The notes: generated from the sequence alone by a model not told the origin. A stretch of DNA of 40,322 bases from Bacteroidales bacterium (GCA_023145125.1 JAGLEK010000089.1:1-40322); one strand, 5' to 3'. Counted from the stretch's first letter, positions 14,636 through 23,819 are shown. Numbers and translations are program-made.

Positions 14636-14658
14636 GCTGCCGGTTTTAAGATCAAATC

Positions 14659-16008
14659 ATGAATATAGTAATAGCAGGCGACGGAGAAGTAGGATTGCAC
14701 CTGGCACAGGAGCTTTCCTCCCTTGAAAATCAGAATATCACCATTGTTGATCCGCATGAAGATCTCATCAAGATGGTTGGTTCCCATACTGATCTTTTAG
14801 CGATCACAGGTGACTCGACTTCTGTGGAGGTACTACAAAATGCCAATGTCAGGAAGGCAGACCTTTTAATTTCAGTTCTTCACGATGAAAAAATTAACCT
14901 TTTAACTGCCGCACTCGGCAAACAGTTAGGGGCTAAGAAAACCATCGCAAGGATCAACAACCTGGAGTACCTGCGTCCGGAGAATGAGGAGCGTTTCAGA
15001 AATATAGGAGTCGATTCATTGATCTGCCCGGAAGATATTGTTTCCAAAGAGATCGCTGACTTGCTCAAGCAGACAGCTGCCACTGAAATCTTTGATTTCT
15101 CAGGTGGCAAGCTTTCTCTCTTCCTTATCAAACTTAAGGAGAATGCTCCGGTGGTGAATAAAACCCTGAACGATATTGTTTCCTTGTATCCACACCTTGA
15201 TTTCCGGGCCGTGGCTATACACAGGAATTCAAATACCATCATCCCGAAAGGGGATGACGAGTTCCAGGTTAATGACCTGGCATATGTGATCACGAAACCG
15301 GGGGGGATCAATGACCTGCTCAAGCTCGGCGGCAAGCAGAAGCTCGATATTAAAAATGTGATGATCGTGGGTGGTGGACGTGTGGGCCGTTCCACTGCAA
15401 GAAAACTCGAAAAATCATTTCGTGTCAAGCTCTTCGAAAAAGATAAAGATAAGAGTCTCCAACTTGCAGATAAGCTGGAACATACCCTGGTGATCAATGG
15501 TGATGCCCGCGACATACAATTGATGGAAGACGAAGATATCCGGGGCATGGATGCTTTCATAGCGGTTACTGACAGCTCTGAAACCAATATCCTCTCTTGT
15601 CTGCATGCCCGTAAATTCGGTGTAAAGCGCACCATCGCCCTGGTTGAGAATATCGATTATATTGACATCTCCCAAAATATCGGTATTGATTCCATCATCA
15701 ATAAAAAGCTTAGTACGGCCAGCTATATTGTACGGTTTACAATGCACGCGGAGGTCACTTCCATCAAATGCCTCAGCGGTATCAATGCTGAAGTGATGGA
15801 ACTGGTGGCCAATCCGCACAGTAGCGTGACAAAAAAACCTATCAAGGATCTGAACATGCCCAAGCGCGCTATCATTGGCGGGGTCATACGCGGAAATGAC
15901 AGCCATATCGCAGTGGGCGACTTCCAGATCGAAGAAGGCGACAAGGTGGTGGTGTTCAGCATGCCTGAAGCCATCAATAAGGTGGATAAACTGTTCAACA
16001 GCAAATGA
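14659..16008 (+). CDS. trkA: Trk system potassium uptake regulatory protein TrkA
   Basis: This 449-residue peripheral membrane protein is the NAD(H)/nucleotide-binding gating subunit of the Trk potassium transporter. It has the duplicated TrkA layout: a Rossmann RCK-N domain (MNIVIAGDGEVGLHLAQELS, with GDGEVG at 8-13), a first RCK-C domain (about 140-225), a second Rossmann domain starting at NVMIVGGGRVGRSTARKLE (about 233) and a second RCK-C domain (about 370-449). It is full length for a two-repeat TrkA. Its stop overlaps the ATG of trkH (ATGA), so the two subunits are co-translated. Confidence 0.96.
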   Translation: MNIVIAGDGEVGLHLAQELSSLENQNITIVDPHEDLIKMVGSHTDLLAITGDSTSVEVLQNANVRKADLLISVLHDEKINLLTAALGKQLGAKKTIARINNLEYLRPENEERFRNIGVDSLICPEDIVSKEIADLLKQTAATEIFDFSGGKLSLFLIKLKENAPVVNKTLNDIVSLYPHLDFRAVAIHRNSNTIIPKGDDEFQVNDLAYVITKPGGINDLLKLGGKQKLDIKNVMIVGGGRVGRSTARKLEKSFRVKLFEKDKDKSLQLADKLEHTLVINGDARDIQLMEDEDIRGMDAFIAVTDSSETNILSCLHARKFGVKRTIALVENIDYIDISQNIGIDSIINKKLSTASYIVRFTMHAEVTSIKCLSGINAEVMELVANPHSSVTKKPIKDLNMPKRAIIGGVIRGNDSHIAVGDFQIEEGDKVVVFSMPEAINKVDKLFNSK

Positions 16009-17468
16009 GAAACTGGAAAGGCATCAATGTCAAGGTGATCATCAAGGTGATCGGTTTCCTTCTTGTGATCGAAGGGTTTTTCATGCTCCTCGGATTACCC
16101 TTTTCCATATACTATGGTGAACATGAAAACCCGGCATTATTGTATTCGGCGCTTATCACCATGCTCACGGGTGGTATTTTGTGGTTTTCCACCAGGAATC
16201 ACCCGAAGAATATCGGGCGCAAGGAAGGTTATGTGATTGTTGCCGTTTCCTGGATCATTATCTCTCTTTTCGGCACCTTGCCATTTCTTTTCAGCGGGGC
16301 TATTCCCAACTTCACAGATGCTTTTTTCGAAACCATGTCGGGATTTACCACGACAGGGGCCACCATCCTTACTGACATAGAGTCAATACCTAAAAGCATA
16401 TTGTTTTGGAGGAGTATGACGCATTGGATCGGTGGCATGGGTATTATCGTATTTACCGTTGCAGTACTCCCAATCCTTGGCATTGGCGGCATGCAGCTTT
16501 ATGCAGCAGAGATGCCGGGGGTTACCAAGGACAAGATTCATCCAAGGATCACAGCTACAGCTAAGCGTCTCTGGGCCATTTACCTGATCTTTACAGTGGT
16601 TGAGGCTGTACTACTGCTGCTTGGCGGCATGAGCCTGTTCGATGCACTTTGCCATACTTTCGGTACCGTTGCAACCGGGGGATTTTCAACCCATTCGCAA
16701 AGCGTTGCCGCTTTTTCCCCTTACATCCAGTACGTGATCATTGTTTTCATGATCCTGGCAGGGACTAACTTTACCCTGCATTACTTTGCCCTGCACGGAC
16801 AGCTTCGCAGGGTATGGAAAAGTGAGGAGTTCCGCTATTTCATTTACCTGATCCTGGCGGGAACGGTGATCATCACCCTGGTGCTGGCACTGAGCAAGGA
16901 TGGCATGTCATTCGAAGAGGCATTCAGGACTTCCTTTTTCCAGGTGGTTTCCATTATCACCACCACCGGTTACATCACAGATAACTATATGCAATGGCCC
17001 GGGACGATCTGGTTCCTCATTGTACTGATGATGTTCATTGGAGGGATGGCCGGATCTACCGGTGGTGGTATTAAAGTGTTGCGGCAGTTGCTGCTCTTAA
17101 AAAACAGCCTTCTCGAACTCAAGCGGTTAATCCATCCTCAAGCCATTATACCGGTGAGAATGAACGGTAAAGTTGTATCTCAGGATATCATTTTCAAGGT
17201 GATGGCCTTCTTTCTGATATATATCATCATATTTATCATCGGTTCCACTGTGATGATGCTGATCGGACTGGATGCATCATCAGCAATAGGTGCTACTGCA
17301 GCAACGATTGGAAATATAGGGCCCGGCATCGGCAAGGTGGGGCCGGTCGATAATTATGCATTTATTCCATATGGCGGCAAATGGATCCTTTCCTTTCTCA
17401 TGTTGCTTGGGCGCCTTGAACTGTTTACTGTATTGATCTTATTCTCGCCTGCATTCTGGAAAAAATAG
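16005..17468 (+). CDS. trkH: Trk system potassium uptake protein TrkH
   Basis: This 487-residue inner-membrane potassium channel subunit of the SKT superfamily has about ten hydrophobic segments and repeated pore-loop signatures: METMSGFTTTGATIL, FGTVATGGFSTHSQS, SIITTTGYITDNY and GATAATIGNIGPGIG. These are the four selectivity-filter regions of TrkH. The conserved SMTHWIGGMGIIVF, GGMAGSTGGGIKVLR and LMLLGRLELFTVL are also present. It overlaps trkA by 4 bp and is followed by a small GC-rich hairpin (17475-17491), so at least part of the transcription may end there. Confidence 0.96.
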   Translation: MRNWKGINVKVIIKVIGFLLVIEGFFMLLGLPFSIYYGEHENPALLYSALITMLTGGILWFSTRNHPKNIGRKEGYVIVAVSWIIISLFGTLPFLFSGAIPNFTDAFFETMSGFTTTGATILTDIESIPKSILFWRSMTHWIGGMGIIVFTVAVLPILGIGGMQLYAAEMPGVTKDKIHPRITATAKRLWAIYLIFTVVEAVLLLLGGMSLFDALCHTFGTVATGGFSTHSQSVAAFSPYIQYVIIVFMILAGTNFTLHYFALHGQLRRVWKSEEFRYFIYLILAGTVIITLVLALSKDGMSFEEAFRTSFFQVVSIITTTGYITDNYMQWPGTIWFLIVLMMFIGGMAGSTGGGIKVLRQLLLLKNSLLELKRLIHPQAIIPVRMNGKVVSQDIIFKVMAFFLIYIIIFIIGSTVMMLIGLDASSAIGATAATIGNIGPGIGKVGPVDNYAFIPYGGKWILSFLMLLGRLELFTVLILFSPAFWKK

Positions 17469-17474
17469 GCCGTC

Positions 17475-17491
17475 TCCCGCGGTCAGCGGGA
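17475..17491. other. Short GC-rich hairpin after trkH
   Basis: TCCCGC (17475-17480) pairs with GCGGGA (17486-17491) around a five-base loop, 7 bases after the trkH stop. An A/T-rich run follows but no clean T-tract, so it is at best a weak terminator or an RNA-end stabiliser. Confidence 0.45.
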
Positions 17492-17498
17492 AATATAT

Positions 17499-17506
17499 TA
17501 TCTTTG
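17499..17506 (+). promoter_or_regulatory. -7 element before the glycosyltransferase genes (TATCTTTG)
   Basis: TATCTTTG matches TAnnTTTG and lies 28 bp upstream of the ATG at 17535. With the hairpin just upstream, it suggests that the LPS genes can be transcribed separately from trkAH. I see no -33 box at the proper distance. Confidence 0.45.
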
Positions 17507-17534
17507 GATTCGATCGATATAGAAAAACCTACAA

Positions 17535-18299
17535 ATGCCTAAGCTTTCAGCTGTAATCATCACTCAGAACGAAGAACGGAATATCGGCCGCTGTATAGAT
17601 TCCCTGAAGGGGGTCACCGACGATATCGTGGTTGTAGATTCCGGATCGACAGACAACACCGAAGCCATATGCAAGGAAAAGGGAGCCCGTTTTTTTTACA
17701 ATAAATGGGAAGGCTACATTGAGCAAAAGAATTTTGCAAATGATCTTGCCGAGAACAAGTACATCCTTTCTGTCGATGCTGATGAAGCGCTTTCCGAACA
17801 ACTCAGGGATTCCATTCTCGAAGCCAAAGGCAGCCTGAAGGCTGATGGTTACGAGATGAACCGGCTCACAAACTACTGCGGCAAATGGATCAGGCATGGT
17901 GGGTGGTACCCTGACAGGAAACTACGCTTATTCCATCGTGATAAATTTGAATGGGGGGGTGAGAAGATCCATGAAGCAATGGTTATGAAAGAGCCCAATG
18001 CCCGTATTGAGGGCTTATCGGGCGACTTGCTGCATTATTCCTACTATAATATTTCCCAGCATATTGCCCAGGCAAACCATTTTACAAATATGACAGCTGA
18101 GCTGGCTGTTGAGAAAGGTAAAAGATCCGGCATGATCAAGATCATCTTCAGCCCGGCTGTTAAATTTATAAGGGACTACATTTTTAAACTGGGCTTCCTC
18201 GATGGCTACTATGGATATATAGTTTGCCGGATCTCAGCCCAGGCCACATTCATGAAATACTCCAAGATCAGGCAAATTAGAAAGGAACAGAAAGCCTAA
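17535..18299 (+). CDS. Glycosyltransferase family 2 (WaaE/KdtX-like LPS core)
   Basis: This 254-residue GT-A glycosyltransferase is predicted at the cytosolic face of the inner membrane. It starts LSAVIITQNEERNIGRCIDSL and continues with VVVDSGSTDNTEAICKEKGA, FANDLAENKYILSVDADEAL (the metal-binding DxD as DAD) and GGWYPDRKLRLFHRDKFEWGG. These features define the WaaE/KdtX-like subgroup, which adds a glucose to the LPS inner core. The C-terminal part (about 200-254) contains a hydrophobic helix. It is followed after 9 bp by a GT9 gene and then an O-antigen ligase, which supports a role in lipopolysaccharide assembly. Exact donor and acceptor are not known. Confidence 0.92.
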   Translation: MPKLSAVIITQNEERNIGRCIDSLKGVTDDIVVVDSGSTDNTEAICKEKGARFFYNKWEGYIEQKNFANDLAENKYILSVDADEALSEQLRDSILEAKGSLKADGYEMNRLTNYCGKWIRHGGWYPDRKLRLFHRDKFEWGGEKIHEAMVMKEPNARIEGLSGDLLHYSYYNISQHIAQANHFTNMTAELAVEKGKRSGMIKIIFSPAVKFIRDYIFKLGFLDGYYGYIVCRISAQATFMKYSKIRQIRKEQKA

Positions 18300-18308
18300 A
18301 CTTGCTCT

Positions 18309-19343
18309 ATGAGGGAATTTCAACGTATTATCATCAGCCGTACCGACAGCATTGGGGATGTGATCCTTACTCTTCCTGTGGCGGGCATGCTTAAAAATAA
18401 GTTCCCGGGGGTTGAAATTATCTTTCTCGGCAGATCCTATACTAAAGCAGTAATAAACGCATGTGAGCATATCGACCGCTTTATGAACTGGGATGAGATA
18501 AGCAATATGAGTGATGACGATGCTGCAGAGGCATTCAGGGCTGAAAAAGCTGATATGATCATCCATGTATTCCCCCGGAAAGAAATTGCAAGACTTGCTA
18601 GAAAAGCAAAGATTCCCATACGGCTTGGTACTACCAACAGGTTATATCACTGGGGTACATGCAACAAGCTCGTAAGATTATCCCGCAAACGTTCGGAACT
18701 GCATGAAGCCCAACTGAACCTGAAACTGATAGAAGGGATCTCAGGAAAAGGCACAATCACCCTGGAGCAGGTCTGTGATCTGTACGGACTTAACAAAACC
18801 GAAGCCCTGGATAATAAATTCATTCAGTTGATCGACAAAAACAGATTCAACCTCATTCTTCATCCAAAATCCAAAGGAAGTGCCAGGGAATGGGGGGTTG
18901 AGAATTTTAGAAAACTGATCGCGATCCTTCCCGACGATCAATTTAAGATTTTTATCAGCGGTACTGCAGAAGAAGGCACATTGTTGAAAGATACAGGCAT
19001 ATTTGAGTCAGGAAAAGCCATAAACCTCACAGGGCAGATGTCGCTCGCGCAACTGATGAGCTTCATAGAGGCCTGCGACGGCCTGGTCGCGGCCAGCACG
19101 GGGCCCTTACACATTGCAGCCGCACTGGGAAAAACGGCCATAGGAATTTATCCCCCCATCAGACCGATGCATCCCGGAAGATGGGCACCGGTAGGAAAAC
19201 AAGCAAAATTCGCTGTTATAGAAAAAGAGTGCTCCGATTGCCGCAATAATGGAATGTGTCATTGCATGCAGGAGGTCAGCCCTGAGGTAATTAAAAACCT
19301 GATCCCCCATGGGCATGAGCAAAACAATATCCCGGAAATATAG
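18309..19343 (+). CDS. Glycosyltransferase family 9 (heptosyltransferase-like)
   Basis: This 344-residue GT-B enzyme is of the heptosyltransferase family. The N-terminal domain begins IIISRTDSIGDVILTLPVAGML. The C-terminal nucleotide-sugar domain has FNLILHPKSKGSAREWGVENF and the conserved LVAASTGPLHIAAALGKTAIGIYPP. It would add a heptose or similar sugar to the LPS core. A cysteine cluster near the C-terminus (CSDCRNNGMCHC, about 317-328) is notable and may bind metal or form disulfides. The gap to the upstream GT2 is 9 bp and to the O-antigen ligase 51 bp, so it is probably in the same operon. Confidence 0.92.
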   Translation: MREFQRIIISRTDSIGDVILTLPVAGMLKNKFPGVEIIFLGRSYTKAVINACEHIDRFMNWDEISNMSDDDAAEAFRAEKADMIIHVFPRKEIARLARKAKIPIRLGTTNRLYHWGTCNKLVRLSRKRSELHEAQLNLKLIEGISGKGTITLEQVCDLYGLNKTEALDNKFIQLIDKNRFNLILHPKSKGSAREWGVENFRKLIAILPDDQFKIFISGTAEEGTLLKDTGIFESGKAINLTGQMSLAQLMSFIEACDGLVAASTGPLHIAAALGKTAIGIYPPIRPMHPGRWAPVGKQAKFAVIEKECSDCRNNGMCHCMQEVSPEVIKNLIPHGHEQNNIPEI

Positions 19344-19394
19344 TCAGAGTATGACTTTAATTATATAATATTGATCATTAAAAGCTGATACTTT

Positions 19395-21074
19395 TTGAGA
19401 GCCCAAGGCAAACATATAAAAATCAGTAGCATATTAACCCACCTGTATTTCTGGGCCCTGGTGCTAATGATCATCTCCATCCCCCTCTCAAGATTCATGA
19501 TGAGTGTTGCTCAGTTTACCTTGTCAGGCATTATGATCCTTGAGTTCATGTCATTGGAGAATGTAAGGAAATTTATAGGCCGCTATCCCTTTTATATCCT
19601 TATCTTCATTATTATTCCCGCTGCTATTTATTGGACCTATGAAAGCCTTGTACAGATTTTTAAAAAGTTCTTGAGGAAGGAAAATCTACCCGCAATAGTA
19701 TTTCTATCGTTATTTATTTTACACCTTATAGGCCTTTTGTTTACCGTCGACTTTGATTATGCCTTGAAAGACCTTCGTGTTAAACTGCCTTTATTCGTAC
19801 TTCCGATAGTTCTTACGGTGTCGAAGCCGTTGAACCGCAGACAATTCCATAGCCTGATGTTGTTTTTTGTCGGGGCTGTTCTTGCCGGCACTCTTATCAG
19901 CACATATATCCTGTTTACACAGGATATTAACAACCTTCGGGAAATATCCATATTTATTTCTCATATTCGTTTCAGCCTTCTGATCGGCATAGCCATATTT
20001 ACCCTTGCCTATTTTGCTACCGGGCAAGCCGGGTATGGCAGGTTGCTGCGAATGCTGTTCCTGGTGCTGATAGCATGGTTTTGCTTATACATGGTGGTAT
20101 CAGCCTCAATAACCGGAATAGTGGTGCTCTTTATTGCACTTTTCGTGATAGCAGTGCATTATACCCTGAAAAAAAGAAACTTATACTCACGCATGGCAAC
20201 AGTGATATTGCTTCTTGCCCCTGTTATAATTATGGTGTTTATCATGGGCATTGTAACCGATGTCTACAAAATGAATAAGGTTGATTTTTCCGGTCTTGAT
20301 AAGCAAACTGAACAAGGAACACTTTACTGGCATGACACCACCAACCTGCAAACAGAAAATGGCCATTTTGTATGGATATATGTTGCGACTGATGAACTCA
20401 GGGAAGCCTGGAACCGGAGAAGTGAATATGATTTCGACGGCCTTGACAGTAAGGAGCAGATATTAAAATACACGCTGATCAGATTTATGAGTTCCAAGGG
20501 CTTAAGAAAAGATGCAGCCGGAGTGGAAGAACTTACTGATTCAGATATTTCTTTGGTTGAGTGTGGAGAAGCCAGCATACATTATCATGAACGATCGGTT
20601 TTTTATATAAGGCTTTATAAGATCATCTGGGAAGCCCAGCAATATTTGCGAACCGGTGATCCCAGCGGCCATTCTGCCATGCAGCGGGTTGAGTACTGGA
20701 AAACATCATCACTTATCATTGGCCAACACCTGCTGTTTGGCGTGGGAACCGGCGATATGAATATTGCTTTCGAAAGGCAATATGAACTCATGAACAGCCC
20801 ACTGAAGCCTGAATTCCGATGGCGATCACATAACCAATTCCTTTCCATTACAGTTGGTTTTGGCTTCATAGGCATTATCTGGTTTATGATCGCCCTCATC
20901 TATCCGCCTGTAAAAACCAGGCGGTTTACAGATTATTTCTATTTGTCTTTCTTCGTGATTATGATGGTTTCAATGGTCTCGGAGGATACTATTGAAACCC
21001 AGGCCGGAGTAACCATCTTTGCATTTTTTACCTCTCTGTTCTTGTTCGGAAAAAAGGATAAAACTTCAATCTAA
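19395..21074 (+). CDS. O-antigen ligase family membrane protein (WaaL/Wzy_C type)
   Basis: This 559-residue polytopic inner-membrane protein has about ten hydrophobic segments in the first 280 residues, then a long hydrophilic, probably periplasmic region (about 290-455), and two or three closing segments. Conserved Wzy_C features are visible: RVEYWKTSSLIIGQHLLFGVGTGD and RSHNQFLSITVGFGFIGIIW with the family histidine. It would ligate polymer O-antigen (or A-LPS glycan) from undecaprenyl diphosphate to lipid A-core. The start is TTG at 19395. An in-frame stop lies three codons upstream, and the first in-frame ATG is already within the first membrane segment. It is 6 bp from the lipid kinase gene. 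Confidence 0.85.
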   Translation: MRAQGKHIKISSILTHLYFWALVLMIISIPLSRFMMSVAQFTLSGIMILEFMSLENVRKFIGRYPFYILIFIIIPAAIYWTYESLVQIFKKFLRKENLPAIVFLSLFILHLIGLLFTVDFDYALKDLRVKLPLFVLPIVLTVSKPLNRRQFHSLMLFFVGAVLAGTLISTYILFTQDINNLREISIFISHIRFSLLIGIAIFTLAYFATGQAGYGRLLRMLFLVLIAWFCLYMVVSASITGIVVLFIALFVIAVHYTLKKRNLYSRMATVILLLAPVIIMVFIMGIVTDVYKMNKVDFSGLDKQTEQGTLYWHDTTNLQTENGHFVWIYVATDELREAWNRRSEYDFDGLDSKEQILKYTLIRFMSSKGLRKDAAGVEELTDSDISLVECGEASIHYHERSVFYIRLYKIIWEAQQYLRTGDPSGHSAMQRVEYWKTSSLIIGQHLLFGVGTGDMNIAFERQYELMNSPLKPEFRWRSHNQFLSITVGFGFIGIIWFMIALIYPPVKTRRFTDYFYLSFFVIMMVSMVSEDTIETQAGVTIFAFFTSLFLFGKKDKTSI

Positions 21075-21080
21075 CTGAAT

Positions 21081-22052
21081 ATGAGCGAACATGGAAATAG
21101 TGGAAATAAAAAGTGGCTGGTCGTAGTTAACCCTAATGCGGGAACACGCAAAGGTAAAAAGGACTGGCCAAAGATACAGGAGCTGCTATCCAAACATGAT
21201 TTCAACTGCCACACTGTATTTACCAAAAACAGGAACCATGCCATAGCCCTTACCAGTTCTGCCATTGAGGAAGGTTACCGGGACATTATTGTGGTGGGAG
21301 GAGATGGCACACTGAATGAGGTCGTAAACGGGGTTTTCAGGCAAAATGTTTGTGCCCCTGCAGATGTTGCCATTGGCATGATCCCGGTAGGCACCGGCAA
21401 CGACTGGGGCAGGATGTACGGACTTCCGAAAAAGTACAAGAAAGCGATCAAGGTTATCAGGAAGAATTACCACTTTACCCAGGATGCAGGCTTTGTCTCA
21501 TATCATGATGAGGAAGGATCGCATGAACGCTACTTCATCAATGTCAGCGGAATGGGATATGATGCCCTTGTTGCACTCAAGACCAACCGCATGAAAGACA
21601 AGGGAAGGGGTGGAACCATGGCTTATATTCTGAACATATTCACCGGGCTTTACCAATATGAAAACATTCATTTTGATATCAGCGTCGACGGAAAAGATGT
21701 TTTCAGCGGAAAGGTATTAAGCATGAACCTCGGGATATGCAAGTATAATGGCGGAGGATTGATGCAGGTACCCAATGCCATCCCTGACGATGGCCTGCTG
21801 GATGTTACAGTGATCAAGGCCATATCAAAATTTAAGATCATTAAGAATGTGACAAAACTTTATGATGGCTCCATTGCAAAACTGAAATTCGTAAACACGT
21901 ACCGTGGTGCAACATGCAGGATCGTTTCCAGGCCACAGGGATCGGTATACCTTGAAGCAGACGGAGAATCCCTCGGGCATTCACCCCTCGAATTCTCTGT
22001 AATCCCTAAAGCATTGAAATTTATTATCCCGGAACCGGAAACTACTGAATAA
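21081..22052 (+). CDS. Diacylglycerol kinase-family lipid kinase (YegS/BmrU/DgkB-like)
   Basis: This 323-residue soluble or peripheral lipid kinase has VVNPNAGTRKGKKDWPKI (about 15-32), the GGDGTLNEVVNGV nucleotide-binding loop (about 74-86), PVGTGNDWGRMYGLPK (about 102-117) and the C-terminal EADGESLGHSPLEFSVIP. This order matches YegS/BmrU proteins, which phosphorylate diacylglycerol or related lipids with ATP and recycle DAG released by envelope lipid transferases. It starts 6 bp after the O-antigen ligase and is the last gene of the envelope operon. A pseudogene follows after 28 bp. Confidence 0.93.
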   Translation: MSEHGNSGNKKWLVVVNPNAGTRKGKKDWPKIQELLSKHDFNCHTVFTKNRNHAIALTSSAIEEGYRDIIVVGGDGTLNEVVNGVFRQNVCAPADVAIGMIPVGTGNDWGRMYGLPKKYKKAIKVIRKNYHFTQDAGFVSYHDEEGSHERYFINVSGMGYDALVALKTNRMKDKGRGGTMAYILNIFTGLYQYENIHFDISVDGKDVFSGKVLSMNLGICKYNGGGLMQVPNAIPDDGLLDVTVIKAISKFKIIKNVTKLYDGSIAKLKFVNTYRGATCRIVSRPQGSVYLEADGESLGHSPLEFSVIPKALKFIIPEPETTE

Positions 22053-22080
22053 TCAAGATTTATTAATTAATTAATTCACA

Positions 22081-22283
22081 ATGGAATTTCCTGAGATCAA
22101 TTATTGGACAGCACTGGTATCTGCACTGGCAGTATTTGGTACTCCCTTGTATTGTTTGCCAATGCCTGGATGAAAGAACCGGGTTTCACCAGGGAAGGAA
22201 TGGCCAAAGGGAGCATGCTGAAGATCTTTGGCATTTCATTTTTGCTGATGCTGATCATGGCGTTCAACCTGGCAATAAAGCCA
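22081..22283 (+). pseudogene. Frameshifted and truncated DUF1761 membrane protein gene
   Basis: From ATG 22081 the frame reads MEFPEINYWTALVSALAVF, the usual start of DUF1761 proteins, and stops at 22171. The continuation appears in another frame from about 22128: GSIWYSLVLFANAWMKEPGF, then TREGMAKGS and a membrane segment FGISFLLMLIMAFNLA. The signature WYS...WMKE is therefore split by a frameshift. The homology ends at about 22280, where the ispG stop codon begins on the other strand, so roughly half of a normal DUF1761 protein is missing. The repeated GGCAGTATTTGG-like bases at the break point suggest a small deletion. A sequencing error could explain the shift but not the missing 3' end. 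Confidence 0.75.
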
Positions 22284-23678
22284 TTACGATCTATCCGGCA
22301 GTGTTTTATCAATCAGATCCAGCAACTCCTTAAGGGCATCCTTTTCAGGAATGTCCTTTATTATGACTTTCCCTTCATAGTAGAGAGTAACTTTCCCTTT
22401 TCCCGCACCAACATAGCCATAATCGGCATCAGCCATTTCTCCGGGGCCATTTACAATACAACCCATCACTGCAATCTTTACATTCTTCAATCCCCGGGTA
22501 TGCTGCTTAACCTCTTTCAGTACAGTCTGAATATCAAAAGTGGTCCTGCCACAGGTCGGACATGAGATATATTCTGTATCGGTGATCAGTACCCCGGTAG
22601 CCTGCAGTATATTGAGTACCAGCTTAGGATAGAGTCTGCCGGAATCACCCGAAATGTGATAATTGTTTCCCTGCGCTTTCAGGATAAGAGAAGACATTTC
22701 TGCGGCTGCAATTATTGCCATTTCCTCATAGTCATGATCAGGATATGTTAGTTTTATCAAGTCCGGGACCCTGACCTTTCCTTCTGAAGTCCATGGCATC
22801 GAAGGTTTTTTCAATCTCCTTATATCAGCATAATGATCCCTTAACTTCTGTGCCACCGGTATCTCTGCCACCGGGTCTTCAGTGAGAGAAACCCTGATGG
22901 TATCACCAATGCCCATTGCCAGTAAAGGGCCAATACCTGCCGCTGACCGGATCCTGCCATCCTCCCCTTCCCCTGCTTCGGTCACACCAAGGTGAACCGG
23001 ATAATCCATTCCCTTCAGTTTCATTTCTGTTACAATATCCAGGTTTGCCCTGACCATGGTGGGCACGTAACTGGATTTCATGGAAACAACGAGGTTGTGA
23101 AAATTATTATCCCGGCATATTTCCAGAAACTCCATCGCAGAGGCAACCATCCCTTTAGCCGTATTTCCGTGCTGAAACATTATCCTTTCCGATAAAGAGC
23201 CATGATTTACCCCCACACGGATGATTGTGCCATGTTCACGGCAGATATCAGTGAGGCGGGTGATCCCTTCCCTTATATCTCCCGGGGCAAAATCATGCTG
23301 ATGTTCTCTTTCTTTTGCCAGAAAAAATTGTCTGTCGAGATAATTCCCCGGATTGATCCTGATCTTGTGCACGATGCATGCCGCTTCCTCAGCTACTCTG
23401 GGATTAAAGTGGATATCGGCAACAAGGGGGATGTCAAAACCCTTATTCTCCAATGAAGCACGGATCACGCCCAGGTTCCCCGCTTCCCGCACATTCCTGG
23501 CTGTAATACGGACAATCTCACAACCGGCTTCATATAGTTCAATTACCTGCCTGGCTGTTGCATCAGCATCCATGGTGTTTGTATTGGTCATGGATTGTAT
23601 CCTGACAGGCTCAGTTCCACCAAGCGAAAGCTTGCCTATTTGCAATACCCTGGAAATATATGGATCAAGATCAGTCAT
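22284..23678 (-). CDS. ispG: 4-hydroxy-3-methylbut-2-en-1-yl diphosphate synthase
   Basis: This 464-residue iron-sulfur enzyme of the MEP isoprenoid pathway converts methylerythritol cyclodiphosphate to HMBPP. The TIM barrel (about 5-285) contains VRIQSMTNTNTMDADAT, PLVADIHFNP, RINPGNY, VGVNHGSLSERI and HLGVTEAGEGEDGRI. The C-terminal 4Fe-4S domain has C373 and C376 (CPTCGRTTFD), C407 (GCIVNGPGE) and E414. Between them, about 288-365 is an insertion absent from the 372-residue E. coli enzyme but much shorter than the extra domain of typical Bacteroidetes enzymes of about 600 residues. A -7 element TAAATTTG is on the minus strand at 23705-23712. Confidence 0.96.
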   Translation of the reverse strand: MTDLDPYISRVLQIGKLSLGGTEPVRIQSMTNTNTMDADATARQVIELYEAGCEIVRITARNVREAGNLGVIRASLENKGFDIPLVADIHFNPRVAEEAACIVHKIRINPGNYLDRQFFLAKEREHQHDFAPGDIREGITRLTDICREHGTIIRVGVNHGSLSERIMFQHGNTAKGMVASAMEFLEICRDNNFHNLVVSMKSSYVPTMVRANLDIVTEMKLKGMDYPVHLGVTEAGEGEDGRIRSAAGIGPLLAMGIGDTIRVSLTEDPVAEIPVAQKLRDHYADIRRLKKPSMPWTSEGKVRVPDLIKLTYPDHDYEEMAIIAAAEMSSLILKAQGNNYHISGDSGRLYPKLVLNILQATGVLITDTEYISCPTCGRTTFDIQTVLKEVKQHTRGLKNVKIAVMGCIVNGPGEMADADYGYVGAGKGKVTLYYEGKVIIKDIPEKDALKELLDLIDKTLPDRS

Positions 23679-23704
23679 AAGGTTTTTCTTAAGCCCGGAG
23701 CATG

Positions 23705-23712
23705 CAAATTTA
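23705..23712 (-). promoter_or_regulatory. -7 element for ispG (TAAATTTG on the minus strand)
   Basis: The plus-strand bases CAAATTTA read TAAATTTG on the minus strand, preceded by the typical downstream GC. It is 26 bp upstream of the ispG ATG. No clear -33 box is visible. Confidence 0.45.
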
Positions 23713-23811
23713 AATTATGTTCCGGACAACCATTTTGTAAAATTACTATTCTTACAATAAATAAAGGAAATAATAGTTAATCATAGTACCGTAAAAATTA
23801 GCTGAAAAGGC

Positions 23812-23819
23812 TATTTTTG
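23812..23819 (+). promoter_or_regulatory. -7 element for porZ (TATTTTTG)
   Basis: TATTTTTG matches TAnnTTTG and lies 70 bp upstream of the porZ start, leaving a leader of about 63 nt. The -33 region has no obvious TTTG. Confidence 0.4.
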
